Below, in pieces: positions 18,408-27,298 of a DNA stretch of 64,000 nucleotides. The stretch is from Cymbomonas tetramitiformis (Eukaryota; Chlorophyta; Pyramimonadophyceae; Pyramimonadales; Pyramimonadaceae). The stretch is from positions 1 to 64,000 of the forward strand of contig LGRX02035220.1 of the NCBI GenBank assembly GCA_001247695.2. The letters run 5' to 3'. Position 1 is the first letter of the stretch; every line of letters begins with the position of its first letter. The position numbers were made by a program, and so were the translations under genes. A model generated the notes under the pieces. The model worked only from the letters and a program-made list of their open reading frames with translations, was not told where the DNA came from and ran no database searches.

Positions 18408-19026
18408 GATAAAGTGACTGCAGAGATAGGGTGAGGTGAATAATGCCAGGTGAGGTTAACGGAGCGGGCGACGGCTTGCGAGTTGCGGCGGGTCGTCGAG
18501 GATAAATCGGGGAAACAGCAAATTGCACGCGGTCGTGTGGGACGAAATGACGTGATCAATGTCGGACGGTGTGCAAGCGACCAGAAGCAGCAAAATCCAG
18601 CCCAACGATACTGCACGAAATCAAGCTGCCGTAATGCGCACCCCACTCATGTCCAATCAACCGCGCTGCCGAAACCGAGCCATACCGGCCGCACCGAAAA
18701 CCTCTCTAGCACGGGTTCCTCACCCCATTCCAAGCGTCGGTGTTTAGCCAATCATGGCCAAAGTCGCAGTGTAAAATTAAGCGTGCGTGGTACCAAACCT
18801 GCTGAATATATCAGCTTGACTGTATATTCGGAGTGTGGTAATCAGAATAGATAAAACGGATAATCATCAGTCTTCCCGTTATATGTTCGGGGTCTAGGGT
18901 TCCGGGACCGGTGACAGTCATACACCCTAACTATAGGAATGACAGTCGGGGCGTCACTTCCAGCAGGTTTCAACATCCGGCGGAACCTCACTCTGACTGT
19001 TTATTTTCGTTGTGTTTCCTATGCAG
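18408..19026. other. No resolved gene; likely 5' part of the transposase gene
   Basis: Between the gag-only ORF and the first transposase exon I can define. An upstream transposase exon is expected because the first defined exon starts at a splice acceptor, but I could not place it. Confidence 0.4.
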
Positions 19027-19174
19027 GTGTTTTCCAAACGTCGGGCGGGAATTTCAACACACGCCAGATTAGAGGAAACGTTAGAAGCCTTACAGGGCCA
19101 ACGTGTGATCATAGATCTTGGCTGTCTAGTGGACCTGCTTCAAAATGACGTCCGATGCTCACTTTGCTTGAAAG
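19027..19174 (+). CDS. Mutator-like transposase, exon (zinc-finger N-terminal region)
   Basis: Follows acceptor CCTATGCAG and ends at AAAG|GTATAT. It encodes RVIIDLGCLVDLL...CSLCLK, matching the N-terminal region of the Mutator-like transposase family seen in algae and cnidarians (ILDLxxL...CxxC). It is in phase with the next exon across a 142-bp intron (19175-19316). Confidence 0.75.
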
Positions 19175-19316
19175 GTATATTTGTAATATGATATATTTTG
19201 AACTGCTTAGTTGATTGTCTCATATATCTTTATTCCTTATGTATTCGATATTCTTATTTCGTTATTCCACTATTCTTCTTCTAAACTATATCCATACTGG
19301 AATTGTCACATCACAG

Positions 19317-20549
19317 GAAAACTGTTACCCTCCACTCCTATGGTCATCCATGGTATGGCGAACAATATACATCTGTGTTGTTGTTTGTGCAACGAAAAAG
19401 TGTGTTTGCCCACTTCTCGTTATGTGGAGAAAGACTCTAGGACCTTCGAGGTGAACATGCTCCATGCTGTTGGCCTCCAGAATGCTGGTTTGTGCCCAGC
19501 CAAGGTGGAGAAATACCTCACCACCTTGGGTGTAAACTACCAGTTACACCGGACCAACTTGGGCAACCTCCAGAAGCATGCTGGCAAGGAGGTTGAGTCT
19601 ATGGCGGTGGCTTCTTGCACAAAGGCTCTTCAAGAAGAGACCCTTCTAGCTAAAGAGAAGGGTGATGTTCTTGAAGGAGTTGTGCAGTTGGGAGCTTGTG
19701 GCGATGCTGCATGGCCTAATCGAGGAAGCGGCCGCTCTTATGCTTCTTTTTGTGGGATGTTCGTTCTCATGGGTGCATTGATGAAGAAAGTGATCTCCGC
19801 CAATATCTTTGACAAAATGTGCGCCACGCGTGAACTTGCAGAACGTCAAGTTCCTCCGCGAGCTCCCCCCGTGCATGATTGTTGGCGCGGGGCTCGAGGC
19901 ATCAACTGCCAGTCTGACATGGATTGGAGAGGCTCCTCCAAAGCTATGGAAGCGGAGGGTGCCGTACTGTGTGTGAAGTCTGTTGGGGAGCACACCTTCA
20001 CCGAACCTGTAGCCTCTGATACTCTCTTGGACACCCAGGCGAGAGTGGCCCTCTTTACTGCGGACGAGGACTCAAACATGATAGCTGCCATCAACGACGT
20101 CAACGGAATCGTGCCGGCTAAGCTGCTACCTGTGGGGAAGCAATTCGACCCCAACCATCTCCAAAAGTTGTTGTACAAGGACCTTGATGCCTTGCGGGCG
20201 GCAAGGAAGTGGGGTGGTGCCACGTTATCGAAAGCGGTGATCGAGTACTTCAACAAGCAGTACCGGTACGTTATCAAGAGCGTGGCGGTGATAGAGGATC
20301 TGCCTGGCTTTGACACAAAGGAGAAGAAGGCGGAGTGGCTTAGCGGTGCCATCATGAACATCGTGGACCACGCCTTCAACATCGACCCCACCCACGCGAG
20401 TTGCCGGCGGTATCGTGTACCTCTCCCCGACGGTTCTTTTCACCCTTGGTGTGGGGTGGAGAGTGCCAAGCCGGACTGGAAGATCCACTTGCCTCATGGC
20501 AAGTTTCTGCAGCGGGACTCACCACCTGGCTACTACGAGGGCGTGAAGG
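19317..20549 (+). CDS. Mutator-like transposase, main exon, interrupted at 20549
   Basis: Begins GKLLPSTPMVIHG after acceptor TCACATCACAG. It carries the family's DDE marks: GACGDAAWPNRGSGRSY (first D at 19702), SSKAMEAEGA (E near 19950) and TADEDSNM (second D near 20065), plus a Cys/His pair upstream of the E. Catalysis would be cut-and-paste transposition. The exon runs into LTR-A after EGVK; the 5-bp target copy is 20545-20549. The protein resumes at 24842, so this copy is broken. Confidence 0.85.
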
Positions 20550-20801
20550 TGATGTGAAAGCTGATAATATAGTGATATAAAAGCTTGCACAGTAAAATGT
20601 CAAGGCAGTGAGGCAGGGTTTCTCGGTTCGGCTAAGTCGGATTAAACTGGGAGATACACAGTTTTAAGCTGGCGGACGGACCGTGACACACGAGCGGAGA
20701 TAAACAGCAGGCACTGCAAGTGACATCCGAGCAGGCGAGGGGTGGTACAGGGCACCACTGACCTCCCCCCTTATGGGGGGTGAAAGTCAGTGTTCCCATG
20801 A
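20550..20801 (-). repeat. LTR-A 3' LTR
   Basis: Direct repeat of 24590-24841, same length, about 2% different by eye. It contains the hairpin C6-TTAT-G6 near 20765-20780. A purine-rich tract lies beside it at 20802-20818 on the sense strand, which marks it as the 3' LTR. Confidence 0.9.
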
Positions 20802-20818
20802 CACCACCTCACCCCGAA
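20802..20818 (-). promoter_or_regulatory. Polypurine tract of LTR-A
   Basis: The minus strand reads GGGGTGAGGTGGTG against the 3' LTR. The same tract occurs beside the LTR-B 3' LTR. Confidence 0.65.
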
Positions 20819-20924
20819 GGTGGGAGGTGCACTGCAGGGCCATCCGGTACTCCCGGGCAGGCGGCTAGGAGAAATGTAAAGTTCCAAGGCTACTTGCTAA
20901 CTCGTGATGTGTCAATTTTGGGTT

Positions 20925-22331
20925 TCAATCTAGGGTTTGGAGCTGAGTGCCAATCACGACTCCAGCTCCTGGAACATGCGGCACCCAAACAGGTGAAGAT
21001 CGGAGTGCTGGCCAATCGGTGTCTTCGTCCTGGAAGGCCAGGGCGGCACCGACGGGCTCATCCGGAAGCGGTAAGGCAAGGTCCTCAGCCGCAGGCACCA
21101 CCAGAGCATCGCCATCGTCGGTGTCAATCGTGTCACCACCACCAGGTGCAGGCGGCAAGAGCCGCACGGACTGGAATGTTGCGTCAACAGCGGGCACAGC
21201 AGGTGGGGCAGGGGTGGTGTCAGCAGGCGGCGGGTCGAGCGGCGGGCGAGGCGGAGCCGGCTTGGACGTGACCAGGTGCTTGTTGTTGGCGAAGGCCTCG
21301 ATGCACACGAAGGGGCAAGCACCACGAGTGTCGGGATGAGCATCTGTGACACCCCACACGCGGAAACAGACAGCACACGGATAACCAGTACCAGACCACT
21401 TAAGGTACAAGGCGGTGGGGGTGTCGGCCACCCACTTCCCATCAAGCGGCGTGTCGGACTGCTTCTTCGCGCGGAGTGCCATGGCCGTAGGACGGCCGGG
21501 CGGGTCAGGGGTCTGGGGCTTCTGGGTGGCGGTCTTAGGGCGGTACCCAGAACCCTCGGACCGAGTGTCGGGGCTCGGCGGGGACGAACGTGTGGCTAGG
21601 GGGCTTTCGTCCCGGAATGCGAGACGGATGCGGAGCGCGAGGCGGTCAAAAGTAAAGGGATGACCTGACCGCAACTCGCGGAGCACCACCAGGTACGGTG
21701 GGGCGACGTACGGACTCTTCTTGGCGGACTCGGACAGGATGTGCCAGAGGTCAGCAGCAACGCGGTCGGAGTCGGAGTACGCCGGCTTGATCTTGCGGTG
21801 ACGCTCACAAAGGCGTCGAATCGTAGCCAGCTGTGGAGCTGGGTCTACGGTCTCAGAGAGGACGATGGCCCTCACCTGGGTCCAGTAACGCATACCATCG
21901 GCGTCGGGCACGCCCTCGACCTCGTAGCGAAGTCGTTGGAGTGCGTAGCGGCCGTCAACGGGATGGGTACGCGCACACTCGTGGTAGACGGATAACGCGT
22001 TACCACGAAGGGGGTGAGGCAGGAGGCAGAACAAGATCTCGTTCACAGTAGAGTGGTAGAAGTCGTGGTCGTGCTCCAGGTCAAGCAGCTTGGCCGACTC
22101 CGCGTACGAGATCGGGAACATGACGTGAGCCAGTCCAGCGGTGAAGGCAGCGAAGTCAGTGTCGGCGGTGGCGTTGTCAAGGGTGTAGCCAGCGGGAAGT
22201 TTGAAACCAGTGGACTTGAGGAAGTTCACGAGGTCACTCCCATACGTAAAAGCGTAAGAAAGTTGATCCCGAAACTCCTCCTCGCGGCCCTCCTCGTCCA
22301 CAGGCGTAGTCACCAAAACGTCGGGGTCATT
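20925..22331 (-). CDS. LTR-A Gag, main part (after LTR-B)
   Basis: About 468 codons; joins in frame to the N-terminal part at 24309-24104 when LTR-B and one TCATT are removed, giving a ~535-residue Gag. A helical core (DLEHDHDFYHSTVNEILFCLL, LSVYHECARTHPVDGRYAL) is followed by a Pro/Ser linker and a Cys/His cluster C-x2-C-x9-H-x6-C (PCAVCFRVW...HPDTRGAC). The C-terminus is Pro/Asp-rich. No Pol frame follows before the polypurine tract. An internal ATG-like start at 22316 could give a shortened product. Confidence 0.75.
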   Translation of the reverse strand, partial: NDPDVLVTTPVDEEGREEEFRDQLSYAFTYGSDLVNFLKSTGFKLPAGYTLDNATADTDFAAFTAGLAHVMFPISYAESAKLLDLEHDHDFYHSTVNEILFCLLPHPLRGNALSVYHECARTHPVDGRYALQRLRYEVEGVPDADGMRYWTQVRAIVLSETVDPAPQLATIRRLCERHRKIKPAYSDSDRVAADLWHILSESAKKSPYVAPPYLVVLRELRSGHPFTFDRLALRIRLAFRDESPLATRSSPPSPDTRSEGSGYRPKTATQKPQTPDPPGRPTAMALRAKKQSDTPLDGKWVADTPTALYLKWSGTGYPCAVCFRVWGVTDAHPDTRGACPFVCIEAFANNKHLVTSKPAPPRPPLDPPPADTTPAPPAVPAVDATFQSVRLLPPAPGGGDTIDTDDGDALVVPAAEDLALPLPDEPVGAALAFQDEDTDWPALRSSPVWVPHVPGAGVVIGTQLQTLD

Positions 22332-22564
22332 TGACAGAAAAGGCTAATATATGTTATATATTAGACTGGCGGAAGCACAAGCAAGGAGTGACACCGTAAT
22401 TCACTGCAGACTAAGATGAGATAATAAAATAACTTTGGGGTTTTATTATCGCGGAACGAACTGGCGGAAGCAAGCTGACGTGGCACCTCGGGTCAAGGGG
22501 TGATCAGAGAGAGTGTGACTGCCCCCCACCTTATGGGGGGGGCTGAAAGTCTCATCTCACATCA
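22332..22564 (-). repeat. LTR-B 3' LTR
   Basis: Begins TGACAGAAAAGG on the plus strand and ends CTCACATCA. A purine-rich tract at 22565-22581 on the sense strand marks it as the 3' LTR. It contains a C-run/TTAT/G-run hairpin like that of LTR-A. Confidence 0.88.
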
Positions 22565-22735
22565 CACCACCTCACCCCGAAGGCGTGAGGTGCCACAACA
22601 AGGCAGGCAAGCCTGCACCCCAAACCTAAACCCTAGGCAAAAATAGGCAGCAGTTACAGGCCCAATGGGCCTTCTTGCAGTCCGAAACTACTGCACTACG
22701 TAGCTAGAGCTGTTCACCGCAAGTGTCTGTCCAAT

Positions 22736-23250
22736 TCAGTGCTGCACACCACTTGACCGTGATGCCGTCTGGTGGTAGGTCGATTGTGGCATTGGCGACG
22801 GGCTGCGACCCCATGAAAGGCGGTAACCAGATCGCCCCCTCAGATACCAACCAATACCTATGCGCGGCCATGGCGTAACGTGGCCAAGCACCACCAGAGG
22901 CAAGTGGCAGAGGGGGAGGAATGTGGGAAATGCGGAAAGTGGCTCGAACACAAAGGTGTCGAACGCACGAGGAAGTGGGGGTGGGAGACGAAAGGCGTTC
23001 TCAAGCACCACCACATCGTAGTGAGGTAGCACACACGCGCGAAGGCGAGGAATGCGGTGAGGCGCTCTCGTAGGAGTCATAGCACTCGTTGTCGATGGCG
23101 AAAATGTCGGAGTCGTGCTTGGTGTCTGGTGCGCAAGCACCACCAGACACCACCAGACCAAAGCCAGAGGCAGAATGTTGTCGACGTAATCGAAGAGATT
23201 CTAACGTTGAACGAACAGCGGTCATGCGCGCATGCTGGCGGTCAGTATAC
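22736..23250 (-). pseudogene. Broken gag-like frames inside LTR-B
   Basis: One minus frame (about 23230-23010) reads MTAVRSTLESLRLRRQ...DSDIFAIDNECYDSYE. Another (about 23000-22725) ends DGITVKWCAALNW...CGEQL. Both look coding-like but lie in different frames with stops between, so this is probably a decayed gag or cargo ORF. Function unknown. Confidence 0.35.
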
Positions 23251-23869
23251 ATGGTCGCTGACCGTTGGCTGCAGAATTCCGCGAACGAAGAGTTAGGGTT
23301 CCCAAGTGAGGAGGTATCTTCTCGTAAAATCAAGCAAATCAAACGATGAAAAGGTCAAATTGGGCTAGATTTTCGCGGGGAAAACGGTGGTGTAGTCAAA
23401 AACGTCGTGCGGGAACCCGTTTTCACGCCAGAAGGGGTACTGCTGGCCAGAAACTCAAGAGCGCGTTGGGGTTCTTGTCGATAACGTAACTCCCCGTAAA
23501 ATTGCCCAAATCCGGCAACGAAAAAGCCTAATTGGGGTCAAATTCCACGGGGAAAACGTTGGTGAGGTCAAAATAGTCGTGCGGTAAGCCAATTTTCCGG
23601 CAGCAGAGGTGCTGCTGGCCAGAGTGTTGAAGGCGTAGATGTCGGTATTTCCAGAATGAAAACGCAGAGATGTGGCGAAACCAAAAAACGCCGATAAGAC
23701 GGGGTGAAGGTCTCGTTAAATCCAGTTGAAATTGGTCGAAAAAAAACACAATTTTCCGAGGTACGTGCGGAGGTACGTGCGGAGGCACGTGCGGGTTACG
23801 TGCGGGTTACGTGCGTGATCAAAGTAGCCGAGAAAAAGATGCCACACCAAAGACGGTGGACCGATAACC

Positions 23870-24103
23870 TGACAGAAAAGGCTAATATATGTTATATATT
23901 AGACTGGCGGAAGCACAAGCAGGGAGTGACACCGTAATTCACTGCAGACTAAGATGAGATGATAAAATAACTTTGGGGTTTTATTATCGCGGAACGAACT
24001 GGCGGAAGCAAGCTGACGTGGCACCTCGGGTCAAGGGGTGATCAGAGAGAATGTGACTGCCCCCCACCTTATGGGGGGGGGCTGAAAGTCTCATCTCACA
24101 TCA
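23870..24103 (-). repeat. LTR-B 5' LTR
   Basis: Near-identical to 22332-22564; target copy TCATT follows at 24104-24108. Confidence 0.88.
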
Positions 24104-24309
24104 TCATTGAAGAAATCAAAAGCTGTCGGAGCCTCAATCGTTGATGTCGGTTTTGCATGTAAGGATGAAGTCCCCACGATGCGGCGGGGTCGAGCACTCG
24201 AAGATGGTGTAGAGTGCGAAGCCGTCGGTGATGGGGATGGTGACGCACCAGTGCGTGCACGTGCAGCACGAAGCACGGAACCAACTGTCTCACGTCGAGC
24301 GGAAGCCAT
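24104..24309 (-). CDS. LTR-A Gag, N-terminal part
   Basis: From ATG at 24309 (MASARRETVGSVLRAARA) through a Ser/Pro/Thr stretch to TAFDFFN at the TCATT target copy. Continues in frame at 22331. The first ~67 residues of the Gag. Confidence 0.7.
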
Positions 24310-24589
24310 GTCGGGTAAAAAGTAATGTCGGTCCAGTTGATTGGTAACGCACAAAAAAGTGCGCTGTAGTGTCGGTACTAAGGCAAATGTCGGTACTAAA
24401 AAATGTCGGTACTAGGGTGACCTATGCGAAGGCAAGGAGGTCGAATGTCGGGTTGAAGTGTCGGTACTAGGTTGAAGTGTCGGTACTAATAGAAATGTCG
24501 GTACTAATTTGAAGTGTCGGATAGAATCGCAGGGCGCGAAGCGGACGGAACACAAGAAAAACACCTTAGAACGTAGGTGGGTCCAGACC

Positions 24590-24841
24590 TGATGTGAAAG
24601 CTGATAATATAGTGATATTAAAGCTTGCACTGTAAAATGTCAAGGCAGTGAGGCAGGGTTTCTCGGTTCGGCTAAGTCGCATTAAACTGGGAGATACACA
24701 GTTTTAAGCTGGCGGACGGACCGTGACACACGAGCGGAGATAAACAGCAGGCACTGCAAGTGACATCCGAGCAGGCGAGGGGTGACACAGGGCACCACTG
24801 ACCTCCCCCCTTATGGGGGGTGAAAGTCAGTGTTCCCATGA
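24590..24841 (-). repeat. LTR-A 5' LTR
   Basis: Direct repeat of 20550-20801. It is the 5' LTR with respect to the minus-strand gag. No convincing tRNA match follows it. Confidence 0.9.
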
Positions 24842-25301
24842 GAAGGCGGTGTTCCAGAAGTATGCGGCCAAGCCCCTCTTGATGAAGCAGATGCACAACT
24901 TTGACACCAACAGCAACGAGAGTATGAACGGCATGGTGGTGAAGGGCTACCTTCCTTGCGGCAAGGCTCAGCAGAATGGTCAGGCAGGTGTGTACGCCTG
25001 GGCTTGCTGCCATGCCATCTGCTCCAAGAACGAGGGGCACGCCGCCTACCGCCAAGAGTTGTGCCGCCGGTTGGGATTGACCACCACGATGGCCATGCTT
25101 CGTCTCGATGGACGGATGGATGGGAAGAGGAAGGCAGCTCGAGAGGCCCGCGGTACGCACGTGAGCAAGGCTGCCAGGTTGAGGAAGAGGCTACATAAGG
25201 CGGACCGTAATGCCAAGGGAAAGGTGAAGCCGACGTACGAGACGGGTGGGGACTTAGATAAGGATTGCTTTGGGCAGACCATAGTGATAGAGGATAGTTA
25301 G
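24842..25301 (+). CDS. Mutator-like transposase, C-terminal part (copy 1)
   Basis: Resumes as AVFQKYAAKPLLMKQ directly after the GAAGG target copy and ends with TAG at 25299. It contains DTNSNESMNGMV, matching the C-terminal NES-N motif of this transposase family, then a basic tail (KRKAAREAR, RLRKRLHKADRNAKGK). With exons 19027-19174 and 19317-20549 it gives most of one transposase. Confidence 0.85.
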
Positions 25302-25461
25302 AGACCGAATATACGTAGATATATGGCACTATGTGCCGTGGTATGACATTTTGGGACAGTTCTGGGGATAAAAAAGTTTGGGTTTGGGCTATATTGAGCA
25401 TATTTAGAACCTATAGACACATGTTTGAAGATTATTTACATCTAATATGATGTTTTGGGCA

Positions 25462-25481
25462 NNNNNNNNNNNNNNNNNNNN
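25462..25481. other. Assembly gap (20 N)
   Basis: Twenty N. The sequence left of the gap stops at a point matching 26100 in the following copy, and the sequence to the right starts at the LTR-A junction base, so the flanks are two versions of one region. Confidence 0.98.
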
Positions 25482-25937
25482 AAGGCGGTGTTCCAGAAGT
25501 ATGCGGCCAAGCCCCTCTTGATGAAGCAGATGCACAACTCTGACACCAACAGCAACGAGAGTATGAACGGCATGGTGGTGAAGGGCTACCTTCCTTGCGG
25601 CAAGGCTCAGCAGAATGGTCAGTCAGGTGTGTACGCCTGGGCTTGCTGCCATGCCATCTGCTCCAAGAACGAGGGGCACGCCTACCGCCAAGAGTTGTGC
25701 CGCCGGTTGGGATTGACCACCACGATGGCCATGCTTCGTCTCGATGGACGGATGGATGGGAAGAGGAAGGCAGCTCGAGAGGCCCGCGGTACGCACGTGA
25801 GCAAGGCTGCCAGGCTGAGGAAGAGGCTACATAAGGCGGACCGTAATGCCAAGGGAAAGGTGAAGCCGACGTACGAGACGGGTGGGGACTTAGATAAGGA
25901 TTGCTTTGGGCAGACCATAGTGATAGATGATAGTTAG
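25482..25937 (+). CDS. Mutator-like transposase, C-terminal part (copy 2 or allele)
   Basis: Repeats 24843-25301 with a few substitutions and one 3-bp deletion (GHAAYRQ versus GHAYRQ), ending at 25935-25937. The 3' flank is repeated too. It is either an allele or paralogue placed beside copy 1 by scaffolding, or a true tandem copy. The three-base indel and silent changes argue against a simple duplicate of identical reads. Confidence 0.75.
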   Translation, partial: KAVFQKYAAKPLLMKQMHNSDTNSNESMNGMVVKGYLPCGKAQQNGQSGVYAWACCHAICSKNEGHAYRQELCRRLGLTTTMAMLRLDGRMDGKRKAAREARGTHVSKAARLRKRLHKADRNAKGKVKPTYETGGDLDKDCFGQTIVIDDS

Positions 25938-26083
25938 AGACCGATTATACGTAGATATATGGCACTATGTGCCGTGGTATGACATTTTGGGGCAGTTCTG
26001 GGGATATAAAAGTTTGGGTTTGGGCTATATTGAGCATATTTAGAACCTGTAGACACATGTTTGAAGATTATATACATCTAATA

Positions 26084-26263
26084 TGATGTTTTGGGCACCT
26101 AAAAACACTATCTAGAAAAAAGTTACCAAGCCAATTTCGAAAAATTGTTTTTTTCCACATCAGACCCTGAAATCTGGACCTACAGGGCCGTTTTCGGGTA
26201 ATTTTTCGAAATTGGCTTGGTAACTTTTTTTCTAGATAGTGTTTTTAGGTGCCCAAAACACCA
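26084..26263. repeat. Long hairpin, ~62-bp arms
   Basis: 26084-26145 pairs with 26200-26263 almost perfectly (core GCACCTAAAAACACTATC and its complement) across a ~54-nt loop. It lies ~150 bp past the transposase stop; it may be a MITE or the transposon's own end. Confidence 0.85.
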
Positions 26264-26830
26264 TACTATGACCGCATCATTGTGAAATACACCTCTATAG
26301 GTTTCAACACTCCGAAAAAAAATCGATCGATAACGTGCTTCGTTTAAAGTCTGTTTTCTGACAAAAAGCCCCATTATTTGTGTCAATTTACACCCTAATC
26401 TGGCTGATTTCGCTTACCCAAAAATTTTTATGTGTTAAAGGTCCCCCTAAGGTCCAACTTTTCCACTCATGGCACCCCCATATCTCGAAGCTATGATTTA
26501 CTACGATTTATTACATTAAATAGGCGGCACCCTACCCTTAATAATCCTGGAAATTAAATTAACGATGACACGCGAGACGATGCGAGACGATATGACCGTC
26601 ACGCTGGTTCAGAATTTTTTCGGGACTGAGACGGAAACCACGTTCGAGTTCCAGCGCGTATAACCCTTCCCTTTTGAAAAGGTAAAATTTGCGTGAAAGA
26701 TAATCCCTGCTAATCGTTCGATTATGCCATATAATAATCCAACGATAATTTGTGGCGCGCGCGAACCTTTGCAAAACTGTTCAAAACGTTCGTATCTTTG
26801 GCTTCGTTGTCCAATAAAGAGCGTGACGGT
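26264..26830. other. No gene seen
   Basis: AT-rich intergenic sequence between the transposon region and the malate dehydrogenase gene. No convincing coding frame. Confidence 0.5.
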
Positions 26831-26836
26831 TACGCA

Positions 26837-26960
26837 TTGACGTGGTCAGTAAATTGACATGTCATATATCGCAGCCGCTTGTCTTCAAAAGTGACGTAGA
26901 GCCTACAAGAAGACAAGCGGCTGCGATATATAACATGTCACCGCACTGACCACGTCACTG
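26837..26960. repeat. Hairpin upstream of malate dehydrogenase, ~50-bp arms
   Basis: Arms at ~26837-26886 and ~26909-26960 (core ATCGCAGCCGCTTGTCTT and its complement), loop ~22 nt, with small mismatches in the outer half. It ends ~340 bp before the start codon. MITE-like; a regulatory role is unproven. Confidence 0.8.
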
Positions 26961-27298
26961 CGTGAAATGTTTATTAATAGTAATCTATATATGAAGCATA
27001 ATAAATATCTGTATATCTCCATCTGGGAATCGATCGCAGAAGGCTCAGCGTGAGGGAGCGTGTGTAGCTGTCAAGCTGTGTGACACCATGACCAACAGAA
27101 CCTGTCAACCTCTGCTTGCTCTGGTGACAACTCACGATCCAAATTTATAAACGGATATTTTTATTCTCGAGCGCGTCGAAACTATCTCGACACCCATCCG
27201 CCTATTAACTATCTCGGAACAGATTTCACACGTATTTCGTTTCTACCAACTCATTTAACAACGGTTTGGTGCACCAACGTTCACTAATCACACACACA

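Larger units (their letters stand above)
22332..24103 (-). mobile_element. LTR-B: small LTR element inserted in LTR-A's gag
   Basis: Direct repeats 22332-22564 and 23870-24103 (233 and 234 bp) have TG...CA ends and are flanked by the target duplication TCATT (22327-22331, 24104-24108). At 1.77 kb it is non-autonomous. The internal part has only broken gag-like frames. The LTRs differ by about three substitutions and one indel, fewer than LTR-A's, as expected for the younger insertion. Confidence 0.92.
20545..24846 (-). mobile_element. LTR-A: gag-only LTR retrotransposon inserted in the transposase gene
   Basis: Two 252-bp direct repeats (20550-20801 and 24590-24841) are flanked by the 5-bp target duplication GAAGG (20545-20549, 24842-24846). 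Its one ORF, a gag on the minus strand, is itself split by LTR-B. No protease, reverse transcriptase or integrase is present, so it is a non-autonomous gag-only (TR-GAG type) element. Removing it and one GAAGG rejoins the transposase frame exactly. Confidence 0.93.

Noticed and set aside
24813..24841. A start codon for the downstream transposase fragment inside the LTR
   Set aside because: The frame happens to be open into the LTR, but the target duplication shows the true upstream part lies at 20549.
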